A stretch of DNA of 64,000 nt from Shinella sp. XGS7 (GCF_020535565.1 NZ_CP084758.1:4043001-4107000); one strand, 5' to 3'; counted from the stretch's first letter, positions 34,701 through 43,490 are shown. Numbers and translations are program-made. Notes: generated by a model from the sequence alone, not told the origin.

Positions 34701-36305
34701 TCTGGGTGGCGCGCTGCGCGAAAACCAGGGCGATACCCTGGCTGGCCGCATCAGCCTCAGCGACCGCGACGCCAGCGCCGCGGGCCTGCTGGCCCAGCAG
34801 CAGCGCCGTGGCCAGTACGGCTTCTTCAGCCTGGAAGAAGACGGGCGCTGGACCTATCGCCTGGATCTGGGCTCGGCCGCCCTGCAGGCCCTGGCGGCCG
34901 GCCAGGTCGGCGAGGAGCGGCTGGAGTTCCGCGCCCTGGACGGCACGCTGGGCCAGTTGCTCATCCGCATCAGCGGCCTGAACAACCAGGCCGAGATCGG
35001 CGGCGAGCTGGCCGGCAGCATCAAGCCCGGCCAGGCTGAGACCGCCCGCGGCCAGGTGCAGGTGCACGACGCCGACGCCGGCCAGTCCCGCCTGCAGGCC
35101 GGCCGCTTCGAGAGCGCCTATGGCATGCTGGAGCTGGCCGAGGATGGCCGCTGGACCTATCAGGCCAAGACCGGTGCCGCCGCCCTGCAGGCCCTGCTGG
35201 AGGGGGAGCAGGTGGAGGACCGCTTCGAGCTGCTCAGCGCCGACGGCAGCGCCCGCGCCACGCTGCGCATCGCCATCAGCGGCAGCGAGGATGCCGCCCG
35301 CATCACGGGTGATCTGAGCGCCACCCTGCGTCCGGACCGCATCGAGGCCCTGAACGGTCAGCTGCGCATTCAGGACCCGGATGCCGGCCAGGGCCGCTTC
35401 CAGGCCGGCGAGCAGCGCAGCGCCTACGGGGTGCTGAGCCTGGACGCCGATGGCCGCTGGAGCTATCGCCTGGACGCCGGCTCGGCCGCCCTCCAAGCCC
35501 TGCGCGAAGGCGATCTGGTGGCCGAGGAGTTCCAGCTGCGCAGTGCCGACGGCAGCCGCGTCACCCTGCGCCTGAGCCTGCAGGGCGTGACCTCGCGCCA
35601 GGTCGATGTGGATGCGGCGAATGCGGCGCGCGCCGGCGACGAGGCCGCCCTGGGCCTGGCTGGCAGCGCCGGCCAAAGCAGCGGCAGCGCCGGCAGCGCA
35701 ACAGCCTTCGCCAAGGCTGGCGGCCCTGGCGCCCAGGCCCTGCAAGCCCTGCTGGCCCCGCACAGCGCCGGCAGCGCCACCCCGGCCGAGCAGGCCCTGG
35801 GCGGTGGCCAGAGCCTGCAGACCGGCCTGGTGGACAGCCCCCTGCGCCAGGACGGCGGCGAGACGGTGCTGGCCGTAGAGGCTGGCGAGCAGCCGCCCGA
35901 GCGCGCCCAGTACACCCTGGGTGCCCAGCTCTTCCTGGCGCCGCTGCAGGCCCGCCTGGGCGAGGCCCGCTACCAGGTGGATGCGCTGCGCGCCAGCGAG
36001 ATGCCCAGCACGGCCGCCATGCTCAAGCAGGGCGTGCCGTCGGACGCTGCCTTCGGCAGCCTGCTGGACGCGCTGCGGCCTGCGGCCCCCGAGCCCCTGC
36101 CGGCCGAAAGCGCGCCGGCCGAGGAGCAGGCGCAGCAACCCGCGGTCCAGACCCAAGCCCAGGCACAGGTCCAAGGCCAGGGTGAGGGCGAGGAGCCCCC
36201 GGCCCTGCTGGCGGCCGCCGTGCTGGCCGCTGCCTTGCCCCTGCAACGTACCGGCACCCCCCACGCGTGCGCTGGGACGCCCCTCTGGGTGGCCCGCGCC
36301 GCTGA
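16744..36305 (+). CDS. Giant repetitive surface/secreted protein (LEPR-XLL, DUF4347, RTX, VCBS)
   Basis: About 6,520 residues, likely an adhesin or biofilm protein exported by the proteins encoded downstream. Start is GTG 16744 with GGGAG six bases upstream. There is no hydrophobic signal peptide: a very basic N-terminus leads to a LEPR-XLL-type motif (LEPRQLLSA, residues 42-50), then DUF4347 (about 110-280; LISHGEDG and LLLYGCDVA visible). A long beta-rich region follows, with repeated modules (1922-2266), a Gly/Asn/Pro/Ser linker (2694-2766) and two EF-hand-like calcium loops (about 2896-2934). RTX-derived super-repeats cover about 4190-5843, four VCBS-like repeats about 5881-6286, then a Gln/Ala-rich tail. 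The raw frame continues to 36666 through the DUF3467 gene; one missing C in the run 36257-36262 would put the stop at 36303-36305, the end given here. LEPR-XLL and DUF4347 occur in very large bacterial proteins of unknown export route. Confidence 0.88.
22507..23540 (+). repeat. Three tandem modules of about 111-119 residues in the giant protein
   Basis: Three diverged copies begin at 22507, 22840 and 23197, each opening with GRL followed by a VDL- or RDL-type strand, a VNLRAQATEGFASLEQL-like strand-helix block and a helix rich in Ala. Spacings are 333 and 357 bases. They look like extracellular beta-sandwich units; the fold is not identified. Confidence 0.6.
25429..25548 (+). other. EF-hand/dockerin-like calcium-loop pair in the giant protein
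   Basis: Two acidic 12-residue loops lie about 25 residues apart: DTNGDKIINAID and DYNNDGVITADD. Spacing of the Asp/Asn ligands at loop positions 1, 3 and 5 and the acidic position 12 match EF-hand or dockerin-type calcium sites. It lies just after the flexible Gly/Pro linker and may stiffen the protein in calcium. Confidence 0.65.
29310..34270 (+). repeat. RTX-derived super-repeat region of the giant protein
   Basis: The region starts with classical hemolysin-type nonapeptides (AGAGNDVLKGGAGNDTLIG), then turns into a long-period repeat. Each unit carries a GGxGxDxI step, an (A)GDNA or GDNG step, a TDF/TDL-S-x-D block and a GGDDxI block. AGDNA-type blocks recur near 30955, 31445, 32170, 32755, 33400 and 34040, so the super-repeat is roughly 165-245 residues. 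Calcium binding is known for RTX nonapeptides; for the longer unit it is inferred. Confidence 0.8.
34385..35610 (+). repeat. Four VCBS-like repeats of about 102 residues in the giant protein
   Basis: Four tandem copies begin near 34385, 34691, 34997 and 35303. Each has a GxL-type opening, a D-x-D-A-x-A/G segment, YGxLxLxxDGRWxY and an ALQAL(xxG) block, the pattern of VCBS repeats found in large adhesins of Vibrio, Colwellia, Bradyrhizobium and Shewanella. The spacing is close to 306 bases throughout. Confidence 0.75.
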
Positions 36306-36340
36306 GTTCTCAACCCCTTTGCATTTTTTTTCTGACTCTG

Positions 36341-36637
36341 ATGACCATGGACGACAACAAGACCCCGCCGCAGACCGCCACCACCACCCCCAACATCGTC
36401 TGGGACGACAGCCAGATGCAGACCAGCTACGCCAATGTCTGCAATGTGCTGGGCACCCGCGAGGAAATCATGCTGCTGTTCGGGGCCAACCAGGCCTGGC
36501 AGACCCAGATGGCCGAGGTCAAGGTGGCCCTGTCCAACCGCATCGTGCTCAACCCCTATGCCGCCAAGCGCCTGCATGCCCTGCTGGACCTGGGCCTGCG
36601 CGAGTACGAAAGCCGCTACGGCGAACTCAAGCTCTGA
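36341..36637 (+). CDS. DUF3467 domain-containing small protein
   Basis: A 98-residue soluble protein (96 if the ATG at 36347 is used; neither has a clear ribosome-binding site). It matches the DUF3467 pattern: a YANVCNVLGTREEIMLLFG block, then SNRIVLNPYAAKRL and a C-terminal YESRYGEL. The family is small and of unknown function. Here it lies between the giant protein and the GAF-HlyD adaptor, 22 bases before the latter, so it belongs to the export locus; a chaperone or assembly role is possible but not shown. In the raw sequence the giant protein's frame runs through it in another phase, which supports a frameshift upstream. Confidence 0.82.
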   Translation: MTMDDNKTPPQTATTTPNIVWDDSQMQTSYANVCNVLGTREEIMLLFGANQAWQTQMAEVKVALSNRIVLNPYAAKRLHALLDLGLREYESRYGELKL

Positions 36638-36659
36638 TCTCCGTCCCCTCCCCGCTTCC

Positions 36660-38536
36660 ATGCTGAGTCCTGCCTCCCCCATTCCCGCGCCGCTCTGGCA
36701 ACTCCTGCTCGACGCCGATCCCCAGGCCGACGGCCCGGCCCTGCACGCCGCGTGGCTGCAGGCCCTGGTCCAGGGCCTGGCACTGGCCGGCGGCACGGTG
36801 CTCGAGGCGGTGCTGGTGCTGGACGGACGCCTGCTCGGCGAGCAGGGCCTGCCTGGCGAGCTGCGCCCCGTGGCCGCCTGGCCCCAGGGCAGCCAGCCCT
36901 GTTCGGCCGAGCTGGCCCAGCTCTGCGAGGAAGCGCTGGCCCAGCGCGCGCCGCTGCAGCGCGCCCTGCCCGGCGCCGGGCTGCTGGCCCACCCCCTGCT
37001 GCAGCGCGGCCAGCTGCAAGGCGTGGTCGGCCTGCGCTTCGAGGCCGTCACGCCGCCACGCCAGGCCCTGGACTGGCTGCGCTGGGGCCTGGGCTGGCTG
37101 CTGGCTCCCGCCCCGCTGGCCGGCCAGGCCGAACAGGACGCGCTGCGCGAGCGCATGCTCCTGACCCTGGAGCTGATGACCGCGGCCCTGGCCGAACCCG
37201 ACTGGCGCGCGGCCTGCAACAGCGCCGTCACGGAGGCGGCCCACAAGCTGGGCTGCGACCGCGTCTCCCTGGGTCTGATGCGCGGCAGCCGCCTGCGCCT
37301 GCAGGCCCTGTCGAATGCGGCCGATTTTTCCGGCCGCCTGGACCTGGCCCATGCCCTGGAGGCCGCCATGGAAGAGGCCAGCGACCAGGGCCAGGCTCTG
37401 TGCCTGCTGGACGGCCAGCCCGATCCCGAGCTGCCGGCCACAGCCGTGCTGCGCGAGCAGCAGGCCCTGGCGCGCGGCTTCGGCACCGGCAGCGTGCTGT
37501 CGGTGCCCTTCATGCTGGACGAACACCGCCAGGGCGTGATGGTCTTCGAATGGCCCGCCGCCCAGGCCCCCACCCCCTGGCGCTGCAGATGGCGCGCGGC
37601 CTGCCACCGCTGCTGGGCCGCGTTTTGCTGGACAAGCGCCACGCCCAACGTGCCTGGCCCCTGCGCCTGCGCGACACGCTGGCCGCCCAGGCCGCCAAGC
37701 TCCTCGGCCCCCGTCATGCGCTGCGCAAGCTTGTGCTGCTGGGCCTGCTGCTGGCCGGCGCCTTTCTGGCAACGGCCACCGGGCCCTACCGCATCGCCGC
37801 CCAGGCCACGCTGGAAGGCGGCGTGCGGCGCGTGATCGCCGCGCCCTTTGACGGTTTCGTCGCCAGCGCCCAGGTGCGCGCCGGCCAGGTGGTCAAGCAG
37901 GGCGATCTGCTGGCCACGCTGGACGACCGCGACCTGCGCCTGGAGAGCGAGAAATGGGCCAGCCAGCAGACCCAGTACGCCAAGCAGGCCCAGGAGGCCC
38001 AGGCCCAGCACAGCCTGGCCCAGATCCAGATCTCGCTGGCCCAGATCCGCCAGGCGGCCTCGCAGCGCCGGCTCTCGGAAACCATGCTGGCCCGCAGCGC
38101 CGTGCGCGCGCCGCTGGACGGCCTGGTGGTCAGCGGTGATCTCTCGCAAAGCCTGGGTGCGGCCCTCAAGAAGGGCCAGACCCTGTTCGAGATCTCGCCG
38201 CTGGACGCCTACCGCCTGATCCTGCAGGTGGAGGAGACCGATATCGACACCCTGGCCATGGGCCAGCGCGGCAGCCTGATGCTGACCGCCCTGCCGGGCG
38301 AGACCTTCGGCTTCACCGTGCGCCTGCTGACCCCGGTGGCCAGCGCACGCGACGGCCGCAACCTCTTCCGCGTCGAGGCCCAGCTGGACGCCGCCGGTGA
38401 GCGGGCGGCCAAGCTGCGCCCGGGCATGGAGGGCATCGCCAAGATCGAGATGGGCGAGCGCCATCTGCTATGGATCTGGACCCACCGCATGGGCGACTGG
38501 CTGCGCCTGCAGGCCTGGCAATGGCTGGGGCTGTGA
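36660..38536 (+). CDS. GAF domain-HlyD family membrane adaptor (frameshifted in this sequence)
   Basis: Two overlapping frames together make one 625-residue protein. The first part (from ATG 36660) has a GAF-like domain at about residues 159-300 (LGCDRVSLGLMRGSRLRLQAL to QGVMVFEW). The second part has one transmembrane helix (KLVLLGLLLAGAFLATATG), a lipoyl/barrel unit (IAAPFDGFVASAQVRAGQVV) and a Gln/Ala-rich coiled coil, as in HlyD membrane-fusion proteins. The frames join at C runs near 37567-37577; one more C gives PTPLALQMARGL and a continuous protein. HlyD proteins bridge an inner-membrane exporter and TolC. A cytoplasmic GAF sensor on such an adaptor is unusual and suggests signal-gated export. 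Confidence 0.83.
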
Positions 38537-38546
38537 GGACCAAGGC

Positions 38547-40703
38547 ATGAGCTCCGCCCTGTTTTCCGCCGCCTGGTACCGTGTCGAGCAGATGCGCCCG
38601 GCCCTGCGCGGCCATGCGCGTCTGGTGCGCCACAGCTACCGCGGCCAGCGCTGGTACGTGCTGCAGGACCAGGCCAGCGGCCGCTTCCTGCGCCTGAACG
38701 AGCAGGCCTGGCGCATCGTCGGCCTGATGGACGGCCAGCGCAGCCTGGCCCAGATCTGGGAGCAGGCCTGCTTGGGCCTGGGCGACGAGGCGCCCACCCA
38801 GGACGAGATCCTGCAGCTGCTGACCCAGCTGCACCAGGCCAATGTGCTGCTGAGCGACCGCCGCCCCGATCTGGATGATCTGGAGCAGCGCCGCCGCAAA
38901 CTGGGCTGGGCCCGCCTCAAGCAGTACCTGGGCAACCCGCTCTCGCTCAAGCTGCCCCTGGTGGATCCCGACCGTCTGCTGGGCCTGCTGGCGCGCCTGA
39001 TGCCGCCCGCCCTGCTGCCCTGGCTGGGCCTGGCCTGGCTGGCCCTGGTGGGCTCGGGCCTGGTGGGCGCGGCCATGCACTGGCACGAGCTCAGCGCCGA
39101 CATCACCACGCGCGTCTTCACCGCGCAGAACATGCTGCTGCTGGCCCTGGCCTTCCCGGTGCTCAAGGCCATCCACGAGCTGGGCCATGGCCTGGCGCTC
39201 AAGCTGCTGGGCCTGAGCTGCCACGAGATGGGCCTGATGTTCCTGGTCGCGGTGCCGGTGCCCTATGTGGACGCCAGCCAGGCCAGCGCGCTCAAGAGCA
39301 AGTACCAGCGCATGCTGGTGGGCCTGGCCGGCATGATGGCCGAGCTGGCCGTGGCCTCGCTGGCGCTGTGGCTCTGGGTGCTGGTCTCGCCGGGCGTGGG
39401 CAAGGCCTTTCTGCATCAGGTGCTGATCGCCGCCGGCGTCAGCACCGTGATCTTCAACGCCAACCCCCTGCTGCGCTTCGACGGCTACTACGTGCTGGCC
39501 GACTGGCTGGAGATCCCCAATCTGGCCCAGAAGTCCAACCAGTACCTGGGTCACCTGATCAACCGCCACCTCTTCCGCGTGCGCGAGGGCCTGCAGGCAC
39601 CGCCGCTGACGCCGCGCGAGGCGCCCTGGCTGCTGGGCTACTGCATCGCCTCCTTCTGCTACCGCATGCTGGTGGCCGTGGGCATCGTGCTGCTGGTGGC
39701 CCCGCGCTTCTTCTTCGTGGGCGTGGTCCTGGCCCTGTGGTCGGCCTGGGGCACCCTCGGCAAGCCCCTGCTGGCCCAGCTCAAGTACCTGGCCCTGAGC
39801 CCGGTGCTGCAGGGACGGCGGATCCTGGCCTGGAGCCTGAGCCTGGCCTTGGCGGGCGCGGCCACCGCCTTCGTGGCCCTGGTACCCCTGCCCTCCTGGA
39901 CCAATGCCGAGGGCGTGATCTGGATGCCCGAGGCCTCGCGCGTGCGCGCCCACCACGCCTGCTTCGGCGCCGAGGTGCTGGCCGCCCCGGGCGTGCCGGT
40001 GCGCGCCGGCCGCCCCCTGCTGGCCTGCTCCGATCCCGAGCTGGACGCCCAGCAGGCCCAGGCCGAGGCCCGCAGCGCGGAGCTGGGCTCGCGCCTGCGC
40101 CACGCCCAGGCCATGGACCGGGTGCAGACCCAGGTGGTGGAGGCCGAGCTGCGCCATGCCCGCCAGCGCCTGGCTGACCTGGACGAGCGCCGCGCCCAGC
40201 TCAGCATCGAGGCCCCGGTGGACGGCATCTTCGTCATGCCCTCACCTCAGGACTTCCCGGGCCGCTACCTGGAGCGCGGCGAGCACCTGGCCTATGTGCT
40301 GGAACCGCGCCACTTCAGCCTGCTCACCGTGGTGGGCCAGGGCGAGGTGGACCGGGTACGCCAGCACACCACCCGGGTGGAGCTGCGCAGCGTGGACCGC
40401 ATCGGCCAGCTGCTGGCGGCGCGCCTGGAGCGCGAGGTCCCGGCCGCCACCACCCAGCTGCCCAGCCTGGCCCTGGCCCTGCAGGGCGGCGGCAAGATCG
40501 GCCTGGACCCCGGCAGCAGCGCGCGCCAGGAGCCGCAGGCCCTGGACTCGCTTTTCCACTTCGAGCTGCGCCTGCTGGGCGATGCCCTGCCCAAGGCCGT
40601 GGGTCAGCGCGTCTATGTGCGCTTCGTGCATGAGCCCGAACCCCTGGCCCGGCAGTGGTACCGCCCGCTGCGCCAGCTCTTCCTGAAGACCTTCGCGAGC
40701 TGA
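38547..40703 (+). CDS. PqqD-like/M50 metalloprotease/HlyD fusion membrane protein
   Basis: A 718-residue protein with GAGG eight bases before the ATG. Layout: a PqqD-like peptide-binding domain (about 20-110, with RFLRLNEQAWRIVGLMDG); a multi-helix M50 (site-2-protease-type) domain with the zinc motif HELGHG at 210-215, PVPYVDAS, and the third-ligand region NPLLRFDGYY (Asp312); then after a further helix a HlyD-like periplasmic arm with coiled coil and beta barrel. This layout is known from putative peptide zinc metalloproteases beside peptide or adhesin exporters. The zinc ligands are intact, so it may cleave the cargo or its N-terminus in the membrane. It could alternatively act only as an inner-membrane channel or adaptor. 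Confidence 0.85.
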   Translation: MSSALFSAAWYRVEQMRPALRGHARLVRHSYRGQRWYVLQDQASGRFLRLNEQAWRIVGLMDGQRSLAQIWEQACLGLGDEAPTQDEILQLLTQLHQANVLLSDRRPDLDDLEQRRRKLGWARLKQYLGNPLSLKLPLVDPDRLLGLLARLMPPALLPWLGLAWLALVGSGLVGAAMHWHELSADITTRVFTAQNMLLLALAFPVLKAIHELGHGLALKLLGLSCHEMGLMFLVAVPVPYVDASQASALKSKYQRMLVGLAGMMAELAVASLALWLWVLVSPGVGKAFLHQVLIAAGVSTVIFNANPLLRFDGYYVLADWLEIPNLAQKSNQYLGHLINRHLFRVREGLQAPPLTPREAPWLLGYCIASFCYRMLVAVGIVLLVAPRFFFVGVVLALWSAWGTLGKPLLAQLKYLALSPVLQGRRILAWSLSLALAGAATAFVALVPLPSWTNAEGVIWMPEASRVRAHHACFGAEVLAAPGVPVRAGRPLLACSDPELDAQQAQAEARSAELGSRLRHAQAMDRVQTQVVEAELRHARQRLADLDERRAQLSIEAPVDGIFVMPSPQDFPGRYLERGEHLAYVLEPRHFSLLTVVGQGEVDRVRQHTTRVELRSVDRIGQLLAARLEREVPAATTQLPSLALALQGGGKIGLDPGSSARQEPQALDSLFHFELRLLGDALPKAVGQRVYVRFVHEPEPLARQWYRPLRQLFLKTFAS

Positions 40704-40704
40704 G

Positions 40705-42693
40705 ATGAGCAGCTTCTCCCTGGGCTTTCACGCCGATCCCTACGCCCAGCGCCGCGACTGGACCGAGGCGCCCTGGCTGGACCGTGCGCTGGCCTGGTGC
40801 GGCCGGCGCCTGCTGCGCCGCGGCGCCCTGGGCCGCTTGGAGCTGGCCCGCGTGCTGCGCGCGGCGCGGCGTGCCGAAGCCGGCCTGGAGCAGGCCGGCC
40901 CGTCGGCCTTGCTGGCCGAGACCCAGGCCCTGCGGCGCGCCCTGGGGCGTGAGGGCTTCACGCCCGCGCTCAGCGCCCGCTGCCTGGCCCTGGTGTGCCT
41001 GCAGGCCCGGCTCAGCCTGGGGCTCTCGCCCTTCGACACCCAGCTGCAAGGCGCCTACGTGATGCTGCAGGCCCGGGTGCTGGAGATGGATACCGGCGAG
41101 GGCAAGACCCTCACCGCTGGCCTGACCGCCGCTGCCGCCGGCCTGGCCGGCCTGGCCGTGCATGTGGTCACGGTCAACGACTACCTGGCCGCGCGCGACG
41201 CCGAGAAGCTGGCACCGCTGTACCACGCCCTGGGTCTGCGGGTGGCCGTGGTGCTGGAAGGCGACGACGAGGCCACGCGCCGCGAGCGCTACCAGGCCGA
41301 TATCGTCTATTGCAGCAACAAGACCGTGGTCTTCGACTATCTGCGCGACCGCCAGCGCCTGGCCGAGCGCATGCAGCCCCTGGCCCTGAGCCTGGACCGC
41401 CTGCTGGCGGCCCGGCCCCGCGGTGGCAGCACGCTGCGCGGCCTGCACTTTGCCATCGTGGACGAGGCCGACAGCGTCTTCATCGACGAAGCGCGCACCC
41501 CGCTGATCCTCTCCGCCCAGCGGGGCGACGAGGCCGCCGCCGAGTACTACCGCCAGGCCGTCGCCCTGGCCCGTCGCATGGTGCGCGAGCAGGACTTCAG
41601 CCTCAGCCTGCAGCCTCCGCGCGCATCGCTCACCAGTCAGGGCCGCGCCCGCCTGCTGCGCTGGGTGCAGGAGCTGCCGCCCATCTGGCAGGCCCCGCTG
41701 CGCAGCGAGGAGACCCTGGTGCAGGCGCTGGGCGCCCTGCATCTGTTCCGCCGCGACGAGCACTACATCGTGGCCGAGGGCAAGGTGCAGATCGTCGACG
41801 AGAACACCGGCCGCGTGATGGCCGACCGCAGCTGGGAGCAGGGCCTGCACCAGATGATCGAAGCCAAGGAAGAGGTGGCGATGACGGCCGGGCGCGAGAC
41901 CCTGGCGCGCATCAGCTACCAGCTCTTCTTCCGCCGCTATCTGCGCCTGGCCGGCATGAGCGGCACCGTGCGCGAGGTGGCCGGCGAGGTGGCGGCCGTG
42001 TTCGGCCCCGGCATCACCCGGGTGGCGCCGCGCCGCCCGTCGCTACGCCGTGCCTGCGGCGAGCGCCTGCTGCCCAGCCAGCTGGCCAAGTGGCAGGCCG
42101 TGGCCGCCAGCGTGGCCGCACGCCAGGCCGCCGGCCAGCCGGTGCTGGTGGGCACGCGATCGATCGCGGCCTCCGAGGTGCTGAGCGCGCTGCTGAGCGG
42201 GGCCGGCATCGCCCATGTGGTGCTCAATGCCAAGCAGGACGCCGACGAGGCCGCCATCGTCGAGGCCGCCGGCGAGCCGGGCCGCGTGACCATCGCCACC
42301 AATATGGCCGGCCGCGGCACCGACATCCCGCTGGCCGAGGCCAGCCGCGCCGCTGGCGGCCTGCACGTGATCCTGACCGAGCGCCATGACAACGCCCGGG
42401 TGGACCGCCAGCTGATCGGCCGCTGCGCCCGCCAGGGCGATCCCGGCAGCTGGGAAGCCCTGCTGAGCCTGGAGGACGAGCTGCTGCGCGGCCTGCCCGC
42501 GCCGCTGCGCCGGCTGCTGGCCCGCAGCCTGGCCCGCCCGGCCCTGCGGGTGCCCGCCCAGGCCCTGGGCCTGCGCCTGATGCGCCGGGCCCAGCGCCGC
42601 ACCGAACGCGCCCACGCGGCCATGCGCCGCAGCGTGCTGAAGACCGATTTCCAGACCCGCCAGGCCCTGTCCTTCAGTGGCCAGATGGAATGA
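40705..42693 (+). CDS. Short SecA paralogue (accessory SecA-like translocation ATPase)
   Basis: A 662-residue DEAD-motor protein clearly of the SecA family: Walker A in MDTGEGKTLTAG (GEGKT at 131-135), VHVVTVNDYLAARD, Walker B DEADS (253-257) with FIDEARTPLI, NMAGRGTDI (533-541) and GRCARQGDPG, plus a region where SecA binds preprotein. Canonical SecA has about 900 residues; here the sequence stops soon after the second motor domain, so the helical wing, most of the scaffold and the C-terminal zinc-binding tail are missing. It starts one base after the M50-HlyD stop. Accessory SecA2 proteins elsewhere export dedicated large glycoproteins; by analogy this one probably drives export of the giant protein. 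The main secA should be elsewhere in the genome. Confidence 0.9.
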   Translation: MSSFSLGFHADPYAQRRDWTEAPWLDRALAWCGRRLLRRGALGRLELARVLRAARRAEAGLEQAGPSALLAETQALRRALGREGFTPALSARCLALVCLQARLSLGLSPFDTQLQGAYVMLQARVLEMDTGEGKTLTAGLTAAAAGLAGLAVHVVTVNDYLAARDAEKLAPLYHALGLRVAVVLEGDDEATRRERYQADIVYCSNKTVVFDYLRDRQRLAERMQPLALSLDRLLAARPRGGSTLRGLHFAIVDEADSVFIDEARTPLILSAQRGDEAAAEYYRQAVALARRMVREQDFSLSLQPPRASLTSQGRARLLRWVQELPPIWQAPLRSEETLVQALGALHLFRRDEHYIVAEGKVQIVDENTGRVMADRSWEQGLHQMIEAKEEVAMTAGRETLARISYQLFFRRYLRLAGMSGTVREVAGEVAAVFGPGITRVAPRRPSLRRACGERLLPSQLAKWQAVAASVAARQAAGQPVLVGTRSIAASEVLSALLSGAGIAHVVLNAKQDADEAAIVEAAGEPGRVTIATNMAGRGTDIPLAEASRAAGGLHVILTERHDNARVDRQLIGRCARQGDPGSWEALLSLEDELLRGLPAPLRRLLARSLARPALRVPAQALGLRLMRRAQRRTERAHAAMRRSVLKTDFQTRQALSFSGQME

Positions 42694-42728
42694 AGAAGCG
42701 ATAGAGAGTGAAAGAGAAGAAGACAGCT

Positions 42729-43490
42729 ATGCGCAATCCGATGAACACGCGAAGCGGGCGCCAGGGCCTGGCGGCGCTGGGACTGGCCCTGGGCCTGGGC
42801 GGCACCGCCCTGGCTCAGGGTCTTGCTGCGGGCGAGGCCCTGTGCCTGGTGGAGCCCTCGCTGGAAGTCAATGTGGGCACGCCGGTGGACGGCGTGCTGG
42901 AGGCAGTGCATGCCGACCGCGGCGATGTGGTCCAGGCCGGCCAGGTGCTGGCGCGCCTGTACTCCGGCGTGGAGCAGGCCGCGGTGGAGCTGCAGGGCGC
43001 CAAGGCCGACTTCGGTGCCCGCAAGCGCGAGCGCAACGAGGAGCTCTACCGCAAGCAGCTGATCTCCCAGCACGAGCTCGACGAGCTCAGCACCGAGCAG
43101 CGCATGGCCGAGCTGGAGCTCAAGGAGCGCCAGGAGCAGCTGAAGCTGCGGGCGGTCAGCAGCCCCATCCAAGGCGTGGTGGTGGACCGTTTCCGCCACC
43201 GCGGCGATCTGGTCAAGCAGGAGCGCGTCTTCCGCATCGCCCAGCTCGATCCCCTGCATGTGGAGACCGTGGTGCCGGCGGCGCGCTTCGGTCGCATCGC
43301 CGTGGGTCAGTTCTACGAGGTGCAGCTGCAGCTGGCCGGCGGCCGCCAGCGCGCCCGCGTCAGCCAGGTGGACCGCGTGATCGACGCCGCCAGCGGCACC
43401 TTCCGCGTGCGCCTGCAGCTGCCCAACCCGCAGCAGGCCATCCCACCCGGCCAGCGCTGCCAGGTCAATTTCGGCGCCGCCCGCGGCTGA
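42729..43490 (+). CDS. Small HlyD/RND-type periplasmic adaptor
   Basis: A 253-residue secreted adaptor. It has an apparent signal peptide (GLAALGLALGLGGTALAQG), a lipoyl-like half-motif (GTPVDGVLEAVHADRGDVVQAGQVLARL), a short coiled coil rich in Glu/Arg/Lys, and a second half-motif plus barrel (SSPIQGVVVDRFRHRGDLV). It lacks the C-terminal membrane-proximal domain of full-length RND adaptors. ATG 42729 is preferred over GTG 42708 because it sits directly before the signal peptide. It lies between the SecA paralogue and TpsB genes and is the third adaptor-type protein of the locus, which may mean that two inner-membrane components dock to the same TolC. Confidence 0.82.
   Translation: MRNPMNTRSGRQGLAALGLALGLGGTALAQGLAAGEALCLVEPSLEVNVGTPVDGVLEAVHADRGDVVQAGQVLARLYSGVEQAAVELQGAKADFGARKRERNEELYRKQLISQHELDELSTEQRMAELELKERQEQLKLRAVSSPIQGVVVDRFRHRGDLVKQERVFRIAQLDPLHVETVVPAARFGRIAVGQFYEVQLQLAGGRQRARVSQVDRVIDAASGTFRVRLQLPNPQQAIPPGQRCQVNFGAARG

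Noticed and set aside
17710-36264. Open minus-strand frame of more than 6,000 codons opposite the giant gene
   Set aside because: It mirrors the sense gene exactly, as expected when GC-rich codon bias removes stops from the opposite strand. Its translation is a low-complexity Ala/Gly/Gln/His mix with no domain.
36257-37577. Phase-variable (slipped-strand) control of the adhesin and adaptor genes
   Set aside because: The C runs are only 5-6 long, and an unrelated gene (56465-56471) shows the same single-C deficit, so assembly error is simpler.
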